From Dermanyssus gallinae (lineage: Eukaryota > Arthropoda > Arachnida > Mesostigmata > Dermanyssidae): a stretch of DNA of 64,000 bases. Within the stretch, counting starts at the first letter, position 1. Each line of letters opens with the position of its first letter. Below, in pieces: positions 1-11,295 of the stretch. Under the pieces are notes generated by a model. The model was not told the origin of the DNA, made no database searches, and saw only the letters and a list, made by a program, of their open reading frames with translations. The translations under genes and the position numbers were made by a program. The stretch covers positions 1 through 64,000 of the forward strand of contig QVRM01002061.1 of assembly GCA_003439945.1 (NCBI GenBank), in the 5' to 3' direction.

Positions 1-252
1 ATTGGCTCAAAACCAATCTGAGAGTCGCTTAAGGTCTTCTTTAATCATATGCTCTACCTTTTGTAGGGAATTGCCCACAAAGAGTGCTGTGGTATCATCA
101 GCAAATAGGGTCAGTCGGCCGTGTTTTGGTACTTCAAATATATCGTTGATAAATATATTAAACAGCAGTGGGCCGCCGATACTCCCTCGAGCCACTCCAA
201 CTGATATGTTCTCGACATGTGAAAACTTCTGCCCAATCAGTGCGCTCTTCAT
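1..252 (-). pseudogene. Non-LTR retrotransposon reverse transcriptase fragment (jockey/CR1-like)
   Basis: The minus strand reads about 80 residues of the reverse transcriptase palm. Motif B appears as GSIGGPLLFNIFINDI and motif C as LTLFADDTTAL. FADD replaces the usual YADD, and IGG replaces the usual QGS(V)LGP core, so some drift is visible. The reading frame runs off the window at base 1. Upstream on the minus strand (bases 253-480) I find no further polymerase homology, so the copy is cut at that end. Families with this motif set (jockey, CR1, I) normally carry an APE endonuclease, but none is visible here. The fragment is a dead insertion or the edge of one. Confidence 0.7.
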
Positions 253-1006
253 ATGGTGGGCACGCAGTGTCCTGAAGCTGTCGGTTGTTCATGTCAGCCG
301 TGCCGTTACGTTTGCGGAGAAGTTTTTGTGTGAGAGATCGCAGTTCTTGATGCAGCGTAAACTTTTCGAAAAATTGGATCTCGTCTACATCACTAGTGTG
401 ATTCAGTCCTTAACATATATTCATACGTATGAAAGAAAGGAACCTTTCTATCGCGCCGAAACGCAAAGCTAATCTGGTGTTCGGCAAGCGCTATCTCGGG
501 GTGCATCTGGACAAAGAGCAGTGCAATACGCAGTTTACGGCGTCAGACACAAGTGGAGATATCATTTTACCTCACCTGTCGGGATCCCCACATGCCAAAG
601 TGGGCATCCCGACAGGTGACCACGGTCATTTGATCATCCGAAAGAGACATTGGCTGTTTCAGGACACACTCGTCAGCTCCTTTTAAATCGTAATTTGCAG
701 AGTTAGGCTGCCAGTGTGAAACTTGAAGACGGTTATTTGTTTAGTGGATAGAATCTCCAGGCCCACCACTTGAAGGGAGTCCCGCACTGATTCGTTCCTT
801 CAAACACCGTTAAACTTCTCAGTTTTCGTTAGAAGGTTGTTTATCATTTGTCCCCCCCCCACCCACGCCATGAAACAGCCGTGAGACATATTTTTAATGC
901 ACCAAGGGTATGTTGAGATATTGAATCAGTGGTACCCTGATAAATGAGAACCACTTAGCTAGCCTACTAGATCCTAGAGCACGCCGCCTCCCCGTTAGCA
1001 TACTAA

Positions 1007-1185
1007 AAAATACTTTCGGGGCTGACTCTCAGCCAAGATTTAACGTCCATGGGACTGCCTTTCGCATTGCTTCATAGACGGACCCCCATTAATACAAATG
1101 TGCAACGGTGGGGCTCGAACCCGCGCACTTATGTGTCTCCTCCGATCGCGAGGCGCAGACGCATGCCACCACGCCACCGGCTCGA
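1007..1185 (-). repeat. SINE-A copy (tRNA-derived SINE) with 17-bp target-site duplication
   Basis: This is a tRNA-derived short interspersed element, read on the minus strand. The head contains a box A-like GGTGGCGTGGTGG and a box B-like GGGTTCGAGCCC. The body ends with a GGCTGAGAGTCAGCCCCGAAA segment. The copy is flanked by the exact direct repeat CCCCGTTAGCATACTAA at 990-1006 and 1186-1202, as expected for LINE-machinery insertion. Related copies lie near 1969, 4200, 24071, 25722 and 48349. Confidence 0.88.
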
Positions 1186-1629
1186 CCCCGTTAGCATACT
1201 AATTGATTGAAGCAGACCTTTGTTGACTTGCGTTATTCGGCTGGCTTCTCACAGGGCTGGCAGGCGCTTTTTACACTAGCTCTACTCTGTTGAGAGTAGA
1301 AACATCGTTTAAAACAGCCTTCTATGTATGAAGCAGATTGCGTTTTTAAGACAAAACTTTGATTTATAGTAAGGTGAATAATCTAGTCCCGCAACTGCAG
1401 CGACGAGAGTTACATACTTGAAAGATGCACACTTAGAGACATTTGACAAAATCTGCTACACTTTAGACAACGTATCTTCTCATCTTACTCCTATGCAGCG
1501 CGCACTCCGAGTGACACATTTACAGCATAGCCAAATACACCTGAGTAATGTTATCCTTCCCATGCCTCTTCAGAGACCCGACTATTTTCAATATTGCATT
1601 TTATATATAGTTTGTGAGGCGTTATTCAG

Positions 1630-1885
1630 GCTCGGTACACCGGTGTACAATGATACCGAAGACAAACACCGGTTCGATCACCGTTGTTGATCGAAATTTC
1701 TTTAAGCGATGCTCATTGAGAATACGTTATGAACCACACTTGGCCGCTGAGAGTCAGCGGCCAAGCTACCACAAGGACCGTGTTAACGTGCCCGGTTCTC
1801 GGTGCAAAAAATATGCCTCACGGCGGTTTCAAGCCTCTGGAAGAGGGCAAGGGGGTCTAGAATAAAAAAAAACATCTTAAAAATG
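1630..1885 (+). repeat. SINE-B copy (second tRNA-derived SINE family), diverged
   Basis: A box B-like GGTTCGATCACC is followed by a body that matches the copies at 26222, 30834 and 47783. Shared blocks are the TTTCTTTAAGCGATGCTCATTGAG segment, a GCCGCTGAGAGTCAGCGGC palindrome, and a tail ending TCTAGAAT plus an A-run and CATCTTAAAAATG. The A box is weak. No clear target duplication was found for this copy. Confidence 0.7.
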
Positions 1886-1968
1886 AATGCTGCATTTACA
1901 AACAATCGGCGCAAAATGAACCAGAATACCTTGGTAGTTTCGGTTTAACAGGCAAAATTCTAAGTATT

Positions 1969-2161
1969 TTTTAAATATTTCGGGCTAGCCCTTAGCCAAC
2001 ATTTGAGATCAACGGAACTGCTCTCGCATACTGCTTTCACCCTTCTTCGTAAGACGGACCCCATAAATACATATGTGCAATGGTGGGGCTCAAACCCATG
2101 TGCCTATGTGTCTCCTCCGATCGCGAGACGCACGCGAATGTATCCCGCCACTGGGCTCGGA
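1969..2161 (-). repeat. SINE-A copy with imperfect 16-bp target-site duplication
   Basis: This is a diverged copy of the family at 1007, on the same strand. Box B has become GGGTTTGAGCCC. The flanks carry CAAAATTCTAAGTATT (1953-1968) and CAAAATTCAAAGTATT (2162-2177), one mismatch apart, so this insertion is older than the one at 1007. Confidence 0.82.
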
Positions 2162-2537
2162 CAAAATTCAAAGTATTGACTGGCCGATTTGCCCTCGTAT
2201 GTGCGAGTATAAATTAATATACTCGTACATATGTATAATAAATAAATAAACTGCGCCCAATGTTCGGGAAGGCTTTCTTTCTCTGGTCTTTCTGGCAGTC
2301 AGTATGTTTTCCAGTTACAAAATGCATCAGCCTTTGTCTGCGACTGCTTACATATTTTTGTATCATATAATGTTTAAAGTCGCATCTATTAACAATCAAC
2401 TCCTCAATTGGCGTCTGTTCTCCAAGAGGTCTGTGTGCAAAGGTTAGATGTGTATTTAGATTTTCGTCCGATTTTCGTAGCTTAGTAGGGTATAATTGGA
2501 CAATTGGATTGGTAATAACTGTATTAATGAGTTAAAA

Positions 2538-3499
2538 AGAGGGTCGCAGGAGCACCGAGGATGAACTACGTTCGGGACGCCCAAAAACGGCAACTGATGA
2601 GGAAAACGTGAAAAAGTGCGGAAAATATTTGCCGCAGATAAGCGAGTGAACATTAGGGAGATAGCGGAGGCCTTAGGGATCAGTTTGGGTAGTGTGCATT
2701 TCATCCTGCACGAGAACTTGAAGATGAAAAAGCTCAGAGCAAAATAAGTGCCGCATTTGCTCAACCAAGGCCAAAAGAGACGCGCGTGTTTCCGCTTCAC
2801 AGCGAAATTTGGCCAAGATGTCGAAAAATCCGTCGGATTTCTGGCGCAGATTCGTGACCGTCGATGAAAGCTGGGTCCATCACTACACTCCCGAGACCCA
2901 AGAAGCATCTCGTCAGTGGTGTGCACCTGGTGACCTCCGAAGAGGGTGCGGACAACGGGATCGGCCAGAAAGATGATGGCTACGGTTTTTGGGACCAACG
3001 TGGAATAATTCTGGTCGACTACCTTGAGAGCGGTAAAACGATCACGGGAGAATATTATGCATGACTGTTGGACTGCCTAAAGCAAGAACTCATCGTGAAA
3101 CGGCCCGCTTTGCAGAAGAAGGTTGTTCCTGTTTCACCAGGACAATGATCCTGCACACAAGTCGCGGCAAGCATCGGCAGAACTGGCCCAACTGAGGTTC
3201 GAACTTATTCAACAACCTTCCTTGTCTCCAGACCTGGCCTCCTCTGGTTATTTCCTCTTCAGACATTTGAAGAATAGTCTCGGTGGAAAGCGTTTTTCCA
3301 GCAATGAAGAGGTTAAGGCTGGTCAATGACTATTTTCAGTCTAAAGACGCGGAATTCTACTCAAGGCTTATACATGCACTGAAATCTCGGTGGGAAAAGT
3401 GTATTGAGCTTCACAGGGAGTATATCGAATAAGAAAAAAACTAAAAACAAGATTTGGAAAATTCTTGGTTTTCATTTTAAGAACTTGTTGAACTACCTG
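2538..3499 (+). pseudogene. Broken mariner (Tc1/mariner, DD34D) transposase, copy 1
   Basis: The plus strand encodes a degenerate mariner transposase in several frames. Visible pieces are the linker and second helix-turn-helix (STEDELRSGRPKTATDEEN, then IREIAEALGISLGSVHFI), the VTVDESW segment with the first catalytic Asp, and HQDNDPAH with the second. The third catalytic position reads SPDLASSGYFLF: the family Asp of SDY is Gly here, so this copy would be inactive even without its frameshifts and stops. A 3' terminal repeat, TCATTTTAAGAACTTGTTGAACTACCTG (in part), ends at 3499 and is followed by TA, the mariner target. The 5' end and first helix-turn-helix are missing. Copy 2 is at 50793. 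Confidence 0.88.
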
Positions 3500-3501
3500 T
3501 A

Positions 3502-4195
3502 GTAGAAGTCCAGGTTGCGTTGCGAGCTTTCTACCTTGAGAGCAAATCAGCGCAGGAACTCTGCAAAATTCATTCACGTTGTACTCATCGACAAACCGCA
3601 AACAGTTACTTAGTTAGGTTCATCCCTTAATTAGTTTGACCGTCCAAAGATTTGTCGGGGATACTACTAAGAACAATTTAAATCTAAAAAAATACAATTT
3701 TTGTGTTCTAGTTCTTTTTGCATCTGTCAATTTTAAAGAGACCAGCTTAGCAGACCGAGTTGCCTTGGAAGAAACAGCCCTGGCTTTCTGTCCTGCTGGA
3801 CCCCGCAAATCTATTATCTGCCCTTCAACGACCCTGTTCTTGCATAGACTTTTTATGACAGTGCCTCGTAAAGAGAATTGTTATCTGAAGCAGGCGATAT
3901 AGAACCATGTTATTCGGACACTCGTCTGCCTTGCAACAGCATCTTTTAGGGAATCCCAAAAAACTGACAGATTAAGTCAACTTCAAGAACGTCCATGTAT
4001 CTAAGGTACGTCGCTGCGAATTACCATATTAATGTGCCTTGGCTACCAGGCAAGAAATCACTTATATTCGATGGCGTATTAAACATTTCAAGGCGCCTTG
4101 CATTGATCCTTGGTCTTGCCGTTGTTTTGTATGGCTCAATCGGCGGCTATCAGGGGAAGCCGTTACGAGGAGAATTACCGATTTTTAGCATTCCA
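3502..4195. other. No recognisable gene
   Basis: Short open frames exist here on both strands, the longest about 88 codons, but none resembles a known family or has convincing splice context. I see no structural repeat. Confidence 0.5.
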
Positions 4196-4199
4196 ATAG

Positions 4200-4382
4200 G
4201 TGTCCAAAGTCGAGTCCGTTGTCCCGGTGCATTTGCGTGCGCCTTGCGAGCGGAGGAGACATAGGTTGAACGGGTTTGATCTCTGCCGTTGCACATTTGT
4301 ATTTATGGGGTTCGTCTTACAAAGCAATGCAAAAGCGATTTCGTGGACGTTGAATGTTGACTGAGAGCCAGCCCGAAAAAGT
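4200..4382 (+). repeat. SINE-A copy, old and diverged
   Basis: The plus strand keeps the GCCTTGCGAGCGGAGGAGACATAGG block, a damaged box B, then GCCGTTGCACATTTGTATTTATGGGG and a 3' part ending GAGAGCCAGCCCGAAAAA. The order matches the intact copies at 24071 and 25722, with many substitutions. Confidence 0.75.
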
Positions 4383-5828
4383 AGCAAGGCGCACGGTAGA
4401 TGCACCACTGCCCATAATCATGTATTTTTATCCGTATTCAAAACGTCAAACAAATGTAATTAGTATTCAAAGATGAAAAGGTAGCCACACGGACCAAATA
4501 ATAGCAAATAAAAGTAAATTGAACCCTCCCTGAGTAGCATCTGATTGTACTTGGGAAAGAGAAGTCTTGGAAGTGTTAGCCGGTGCTTAACTGACCTTGT
4601 CATGTCCATTGGTAATACCTATATAACTAAGACAATTCATCTGATGAACCTTAGCTCCAATAGATACATTTAATTCTATTTTTCGTTCCACAGTTTCATG
4701 ATGTTGGCATGCCCATTATCGTTACTTCGTCATCATGTTACAAGTGTGTCATTGCTATCAGCATTGCCACTGATCGTGTTATGATAAAGTCACAAGATTT
4801 AAGATGCTTTTTGCTGACTTGCAATTCAGGTCAAGTCTCTCCACTTACGACCGCGCTGCCTATGAACAAGCCTGTCTGAGTCACTGTCTGAGTTGTCTCG
4901 CTTATACAGCACTTACTATACTCTCTCCTCGCGCATTTATATCACCTAGCGTAAGTCTACCTTACCTACAATTAATGTTTTTAATAGTGTTTTTGTTTTT
5001 GTCGTTGTTGTGACTGCTGCTGTTGTTGTCGATGTTGTTATCGTTAGTTGCTGCTTCGACTACGGATGCACTTCGTCCGGACTTCGGACTAACCCTGCAT
5101 ATTTTATGAACGTTTGTTGTTATTCACCAATTCTTTTTATGATTGTTGGCTCTTTCGTTTACTTGCTCGCTTATCTTGTGGTCTCGTTAACTGCGCTTAT
5201 GACGCAAGGGTTCTCTGTGCAAACGTTATGCATTCCAAGTAAGCAAAGATAAGTTAGATCTTTTCGTTTGACGATATCGATAAATGCATGCCTCAAAGGA
5301 CAAGCTATTGCTTTAAACGCTAGTTGCGCAGTTATAGTCCCATGTCCCTACACACTAAGCGATCCAATTATGAGCGTTAAGCAGCGGCTAGACTCCCACA
5401 TGGAGCCAGGAGAGCTGGTTGCCTCAAAAACGACAAATCGTACGCGTTTTTAGATTGTAAATTCCACACACTAAAAAGCTTGTCAAACCTACGTTCCATC
5501 TAAACGCTGCGCTCGTCCTGATTTGTGGCCGAATTTCAAACATGAACAGCTGTACCATACAGGTCTCACATATATCAGCATACAGAAAACCAAGCCCGGA
5601 GGTGTGAAATTAGCAACTAGTTTCCGAGTGGTGCGTTCAACCACACAATACTCACGTACACCGACAGGTACCTAGAGAACAAACCCGGCAGTAATGGCGA
5701 TCGCCGCCACGCGGAACGCACGTCTACATATGTTCGATCTTTATGTCAATGATAATAATAGTAATAGAAGGTGAGTACAATGCTAAGAAAACGCCCGGTA
5801 GCACCGGTGAATCGGATTGCGTTCTATC

Positions 5829-5869
<41 letters not shown>

Positions 5870-8434
5870 AACAGTCACCAGCCAGACAAAAACAACAGAC
5901 ACAGTATACAGGCGAATTTTGTCAATATAAGCGAGTATATACAGCCACTAAAATCGCCTTCCAGTTACAGTTGTGGAGGTGAGAGCAGTTCGATGGTTGA
6001 TTGATCGCGTTGCCGAAGTCAAGGCACTGTGCTCCGCACTCTAAGCGGATCCACTGTTCAGCCATGAGCTCCGTCCCACGCCACTCGAAAATTTAAGTTT
6101 GTGTATGTATGTGTATATACTATGATGCCTATTTATACACAAGCAATAGCGGAACCTTCTTGGCGTTTCTAAGTATCATATCGTCTTGCTCTCCGTTACC
6201 TAGACGCACGACAAAACGCCAAGACGCCTTGGCTAAATCATTTTGCAGCTTCTTGGCGACCCCCATACCTGTTTACATTGTATATATAGCGAAACTTTGC
6301 CACCACAAACCAGGCAGTGTGTCTTTGCGTGTATGTGTCCATGATAGCAATTGTTCCGATGTCGCGGTTTATCATTTAAATTAAAACTGTGAACATAGGA
6401 GTAATCAGAGAACAATGTGTTGTCCACGACCGAAGTTGTAATTATGTCACGGTACGCTGACGTTATGAGATATGGTCGTCGTCAGCTTTCATGCTGACCT
6501 CCTCGATTATGTTGAAGGTAGTATCTCACCCGTTCTTTTTCAGGCTGTCACCAGAATTCGACCCTTAAATTATATCCAGTGCTTGAAACAGCCGCCTACA
6601 GCACATCTGCAAATTAAATGCAGATGTCCCCAGCTCTTGTTCAGGCGATACGTCGGTATTTGTCGCACACTCAAGCGATGTGACAACCGCGAGTCAAGCA
6701 GATGTGGTAGTGTTTCGTGATGGAAGTGGAACGCAAGCCGCCCGCACTATTATGGCGCGGCAATTTTTCTCACTGTTTATTTGCTCTCACAAACGCGTTG
6801 GAATATGAGACTACAAGACTGTCAGCAAAGTGTGGGTTGACACAGGATTCTCTCTTTCATGATTGCAGTTGTTGTTGTCGTTGCCGTGCTCTTTAATTTG
6901 TAATGTCAACGGTTTCTCACTGTTAATGTCAAACGATAGCCGCATGATGTCGAGCATAAGTGCCTAATTGATTGGCAATGTCCACGAATTAAACCATATC
7001 TAGCATTTGGTTGCAGCTACTCGAGCTTATTCAAGCGATGTTTTCGTCTCATTTCGTGTCGTCGTCGTCTTCATCATCAATGAAACACCCGTGATTCAAT
7101 AAGTAGGCATTTGCACCATGTAATATTTGGTTCCATGCCTGTCGCATACGATGGGTTTGGTGCTATGGCTCGTTTGTCCAAGTGTCGTGCGATACATGTT
7201 CGTTTCTGTCAAATGGCAAATCACATGGCAGAAAGGGGTGAGTGGGAAAAACATAAGATGTAAGTGTGATCAACGAGAACATCTCGTATCGTAAATAACT
7301 GTTAGACAGTGGACTGTCGTCACACGTTAGTGAGGTGTCAAACAGAGACAAGGAAAAACGGGGAACGTTTCGAAAAACCTTTTATCCCCTCCCCAAACGA
7401 CCCATGCGCAATCCCAATTATTTTGCCGGTTGAAGGCCGGCCCCTTAATATCACAAAAAGGCTGTATGTATGTGTATGTATGATGCAAATTGCAAAATTC
7501 CCATGATTTCAATACGTTGATTCCCACACGTACAGCCACCACTGCGCATTGCTTGCTTCATACAGAATACAGCCCGATTTGTGTGTTGCTCTCAGTTCTA
7601 TTTCTTGTTAAATTATTGTTAATGTATATTTAGTTCTTCCTAAGCCAACTGACACAAGGTAGAGTTGAGGGCGATGATGATTAGGATGATGGTAGTGAAG
7701 ATATTTTCACTGACTCTGCTGCCATTCTTCACTGTCTGAACGATATTCGAATCTTTCATCAGTCGGTAATTTGCCGAGACACGACTATCATATGACCATC
7801 ATATATGTCACTATTATATTGTGATGACAAACGCTTTTCCATATCTTTCAATTGGACAGCCGTATACCTGGTGCTGACGATATTGACGATCCTGCTCTGT
7901 CGCTATTTGCTGCTGCGTCATGCATGCACTGGCTAATATGAGTCCCAGTTTCAGTTCAGTTCTCGGCAGGTTTTCCCAAACTTTCAGATAGGATTGCAAA
8001 TGGTCAGCGAGCTGCTTTAGCACAATCAGTTCATTCTTCGATGGTTACTCTTCTAATCCACTTCAAGATTCCGTTCCGTTTCTAATCTTCTCTCTGTCCT
8101 TAGCTCAGCAAGTTTCCATCAGCGTACCCGAACTATCATCAGCAGAAGAATAATCATGAATGGTCAGTCACAGTTCTGATGTCAATCGACACCGCCGAGC
8201 TGCTACTACAGTCATATCAGTGTCACAGTCTGCTGGGTCAGTCGCCTCACAGAAGGATCGGCTGCTACAAACAAAACTCAGATGTCCATTTACAGTACGT
8301 CAAATATGCGTCGTGCAAAGTCGTGCCGACTAAACTGGCCGAACACGGAAAGATTCAACAGGAACAACAGCAGCAGTGGTCGTAGTAGTAGTGCTAATAG
8401 AAGTAGAAGGTGTCAGTAGTAATCGTGGAGTTCT
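4383..8434. other. Non-coding stretch, no gene recognised
   Basis: About 4 kb between the SINE at 4.2 kb and the Max 3' end. It holds one (TA)n array (5831-5865) and scattered short triplet tracts. Open frames on both strands are short and unlike any family I know. The part nearest 8.4 kb may include the Max 3' untranslated region, but I could not place a polyadenylation signal. Confidence 0.5.
5831..5865. repeat. (TA)n microsatellite
   Basis: Uninterrupted alternating TA of about 35 bases. Confidence 0.97.
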
Positions 8435-8550
8435 TCAGCACGTTTTAATGCGCTTCCGCATTTGTTCCTCGTCGCCACTCATCCCAGAGTCTGTTTCATC
8501 GTCCGATGTCGTCCCGTTCAGATTGGCCATAGCCAAGGTTCCTTGAGCGC
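8435..8550 (-). CDS. Max: Max exon 3: C-terminal tail
   Basis: The acceptor TTTTCTACCAG precedes 8550. In the phase set by exon 2 the exon reads [20 protein letters not shown] and ends RKRIKTC before TGA at 8437-8435. The acidic stretch followed by basic residues parallels the end of vertebrate Max. The exon is 116 bases and too short to be found by ORF length alone. Confidence 0.85.
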
Positions 8551-8727
8551 CTGGTAGAAAAGCAAGACGGAATGGTCACATTAATCATAAGCTAAATATC
8601 CATATTAGGAAGAACCCATAGGAAAAACCCAACCAGCCGACAAGTTTTCGCCAACGCTCGCACTGGACATATCTCCCGAAGTTATGAAGTATGTTTGTGA
8701 GCCTCAACTGTAGCATATTCGCCATCA

Positions 8728-8762
<35 letters not shown>

Positions 8763-9342
8763 CATAAATACTCACAGGAGGCTGAAATACGATTTCGAAT
8801 TGAGCTAAATGAAAAGTTTTGCATACGTAATAAACAATAAGCATAACTATGTACGTAGGCATATCACATAAACTAATAACATCATTAGAGATCAATAAAG
8901 AAGAGCGCACCCTTTTTTGGTCACTTGTGGTTGCTACGGTAGCATCTTGAAAGTAACCAGAACCTACCCGAATGTGGATTGTCCCTGCAATTCTGCAGCG
9001 AACTGATTTGCACTTCGAGCGATCGATTCTGTCGCTGTAAATCCTGGATGTCCTGCTGGTGAGCGCTATTTCGTTTCCGCATCATCTTGATGTACTCGGA
9101 GGCACGCTTCAGAATTTCCGCTCGACTCACCTTACCCGAATCCGCTACACAAAACGCAAGTCATTAGTTTTATGAATGTACAAAATATAGCCTCAGTGTA
9201 AGAAGCGCCGAGACCAGAATTGTTATTGTTACTTAGAAAAACAACGCGGCAACATGTGCTAAAAACAACCTTCTTAAAAAAATGTTATTTTTTACTCTAA
9301 CATTTGGTAAATGCCATAGTTAAAAGGAACATGTATCGGGAC

Positions 9343-9382
<40 letters not shown>

Positions 9383-11295
9383 GCGCAAACTACTTTTAAC
9401 GCTTAGTGACACAAAATATAATAAATCCATGAACATTAATTAGAAAGCCCCCTCCACTACACTAGTCAATGCTGTTCAAACTATACTTAAACAACTGTAA
9501 GGCATATGTATGCGACGTGATTCACAAACCGAATTTGGGATTAACGCAACTACGGGAGAAAATCAGGATCATCTGTATAAAGGATAAATCAGGAGCATGC
9601 TGTCTCGTTACGCCGATTGTTGATAATATCTAGACTGTCAACCACAGCGAAAAGCCAATCTTAGAGACTATCCAAATTGCCTAAACTTGTAAAATATTAG
9701 TATCATTACTTTTCAGCTGTTCATTGGCATCATTCACACCTGGATGTACGAAGTGTGCGCTCCCGCTAAAATCTGGACAGAACCTTGATATTTATGACCA
9801 AGATAACTACCGCTCAAAATGCATACAGAATATGTGTCGAAGTCAAAGTGTACCACGAGGGTTGTCTTGACTCCGTGCCTCCCGTGGATGCACAGTTTAC
9901 AACATGTGAACAGCGCAAATCAAGTGAGCTGACGATGAGAGATTTCCAGAGCCAGCTGGGTGCGCTGTAAAAGCACCTACTTGCCCTGTGGTCTACATAT
10001 CCAGCGCTCAGCAAACTGGTGGCTGTATTGGAAAAGGTTCGCCAAGAAAACTTGGAATCATCGTTCATCATTGACGCTGGCCGCTTAATCCCGACACTAA
10101 TTGCCCCTGATGGCCAATGTGCGGAAGCGAGTAAGGTGGCAAATCGGCGAAAGCCTACGAAAAACAGCGGCTGGTTGAAGTTGCTCAGTCATGGCACACA
10201 ACTTACAAGAAAGACAACTGGCGGCGACGGTGCTACTGACTATAACAACGGAAGTGCGGCGATATCTCAGTCATTACCTCGTTCCCTTACTGATGGATCC
10301 CAAGGTCTCCATCGCGATCTGTAGGAATGTGTTATCTCTGAGCCCAATAAGAATATTTATTCTTTTTTTTTTCGCGGGTTCCGCATGTTCTGCTACCCAT
10401 CCTGGCGCGACTGAGATGTGATGCAAAACCTTGTTCTACCGCTAGTTGCCAAGCCTCTTGGTTCGAGTGTGGTAGCTAAACTAGCTCTTCTGAGAGCTGT
10501 TCGGATCACACTATTGAGCCTACCGGGGCGTTTGAGCTACTTAGTAAGTGTAGGTCATTAAAATTACGACCTTCCCGGATTATAATTATCCCTGTAACCC
10601 AAGTACTAGATATAATACATCTAAGCTAACGGGTTACCCTGCTGGCTGTCGGTTTCGGATCTTGGTATTGATTTTGTGTCCCCCGTTAGGAGTAAAGCAT
10701 TTATTTATGACTTCGTCAGACCGAGGGTAAAAAGCGTTGCGCAAGTTTCTCTTGCCCAACTTGGAGACTTTGGGGATAGTTGCTCCGGATCAACAGAAAG
10801 ATGAAGACCAGGAGATGCACTTGATCGCTTAGACTACTGTAGATCGCCTAGGCTACGGACGGACACTGGGAAGTGTAGTCGCGTTATGCGAGCTCGCACT
10901 CCTTTTTATGGGAGGCTTCGGAAATCCATAATGCACATGTGTCGCTGGCAGCTGTTAGCAACTGGTGTGGGATTCAAACCCATACTCCTCACCACTCCCC
11001 CAGACTCGCAAATGTGTGGAATTTCTTCGACAACGTTCTGACAACGTCGTACTCTCGGTCCGACGCATTCTAACAATGCTTGCTGTGCAATCGTAAATTG
11101 TACTTACCATCAAGGTTGGGGACGGCATCCCTAAGCGAGTTGAACGAATGTTTGATGTGGTCACGCCGTTTGCGTTCTAGCGCGTTATGATGGGCGCGTT
11201 TTTCATCTTCGTTGGCGAAGGTCGTCCGCGCTGCGTTCGACCCGCCCGGTGACAGCATATCATCAGTCCGAGCCAAATGATTCATCTTCACTCAT
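8435..11295 (-). CDS. Max: Max, bHLH-zipper transcription factor (three exons)
   Basis: Max dimerises with Myc and Mad/Mnt family proteins and binds E-boxes (CACGTG) in the nucleus. Three minus-strand exons (11108-11295, 8968-9144, 8435-8550) join with GT-AG introns in matching phase. The basic region reads [18 protein letters not shown], nearly identical to vertebrate Max, and includes the His-Glu-Arg DNA-contact pattern. Helix 2 and the zipper follow as [20 protein letters not shown] and [16 protein letters not shown]. The C-terminus is acidic then basic ([14 protein letters not shown], then MRKRIKTC), as in other Max proteins. Length is about 156-160 residues, against about 160 in human. 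The start is uncertain: an ATG at 11295 opens an acidic Max-like leader ([10 protein letters not shown]) that stops one base out of frame with the bHLH. An in-frame ATG lies at 11285. Confidence 0.93.
8728..8764. repeat. (TA)n microsatellite in Max intron 2
   Basis: Alternating TA with one TG interruption. Confidence 0.95.
8968..9144 (-). CDS. Max: Max exon 2: helix 2 and leucine zipper
   Basis: The acceptor TTTTGTGTAG precedes 9144 and the donor GTAGGT follows 8968. The exon is 177 bases, phase 1 at both ends. It encodes [20 protein letters not shown] and the zipper up to [12 protein letters not shown]. Confidence 0.92.
9342..9380. repeat. (TA)n microsatellite in Max intron 1
   Basis: Alternating TA with one CA step. 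Confidence 0.95.
9785..10421 (+). other. Unrecognised open frames in Max intron 1
   Basis: Overlapping plus-strand frames of 61, 101 and 76 codons lie inside Max intron 1, antisense to the gene. I recognise no domain in them. They could be remains of a transposon, but no motif supports that. Confidence 0.2.
10897..11012 (+). repeat. Dispersed repeat shared with 26812-26936
   Basis: The block from TTTTTATGGGAGGCTTCGG through CCCCCAGACTCG matches TTTTTCTGGGAGGTTTTGGG through CCCCCAGGCTCG at 26.8-26.9 kb in the same orientation. Both contain the ATGCACATG core and the ACCCGGATTCCTCC / ACCCATACTCCTC segment. At 26.8 kb the block adjoins the 3' end of an R1-like LINE ORF, so it is probably that family's 3' untranslated region. 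It lies just downstream of the Max exon 1 donor. Confidence 0.65.
11108..11295 (-). CDS. Max: Max exon 1: N-terminus, basic region, helix 1 and start of loop
   Basis: The exon ends at 11108 before GTAAGTA, after codons for PNLD plus one base of the next codon. A stop codon lies directly upstream of the bHLH frame at 11294-11292, so translation in that frame could start at the ATG at 11285. The better Max-like leader starts at 11295 and needs one base removed near 11265 to stay in frame. Confidence 0.85.

Noticed and set aside
2456..2998. A 180-codon minus-strand frame over the first mariner copy.
   Set aside because: It is the antisense shadow of the broken transposase on the plus strand.
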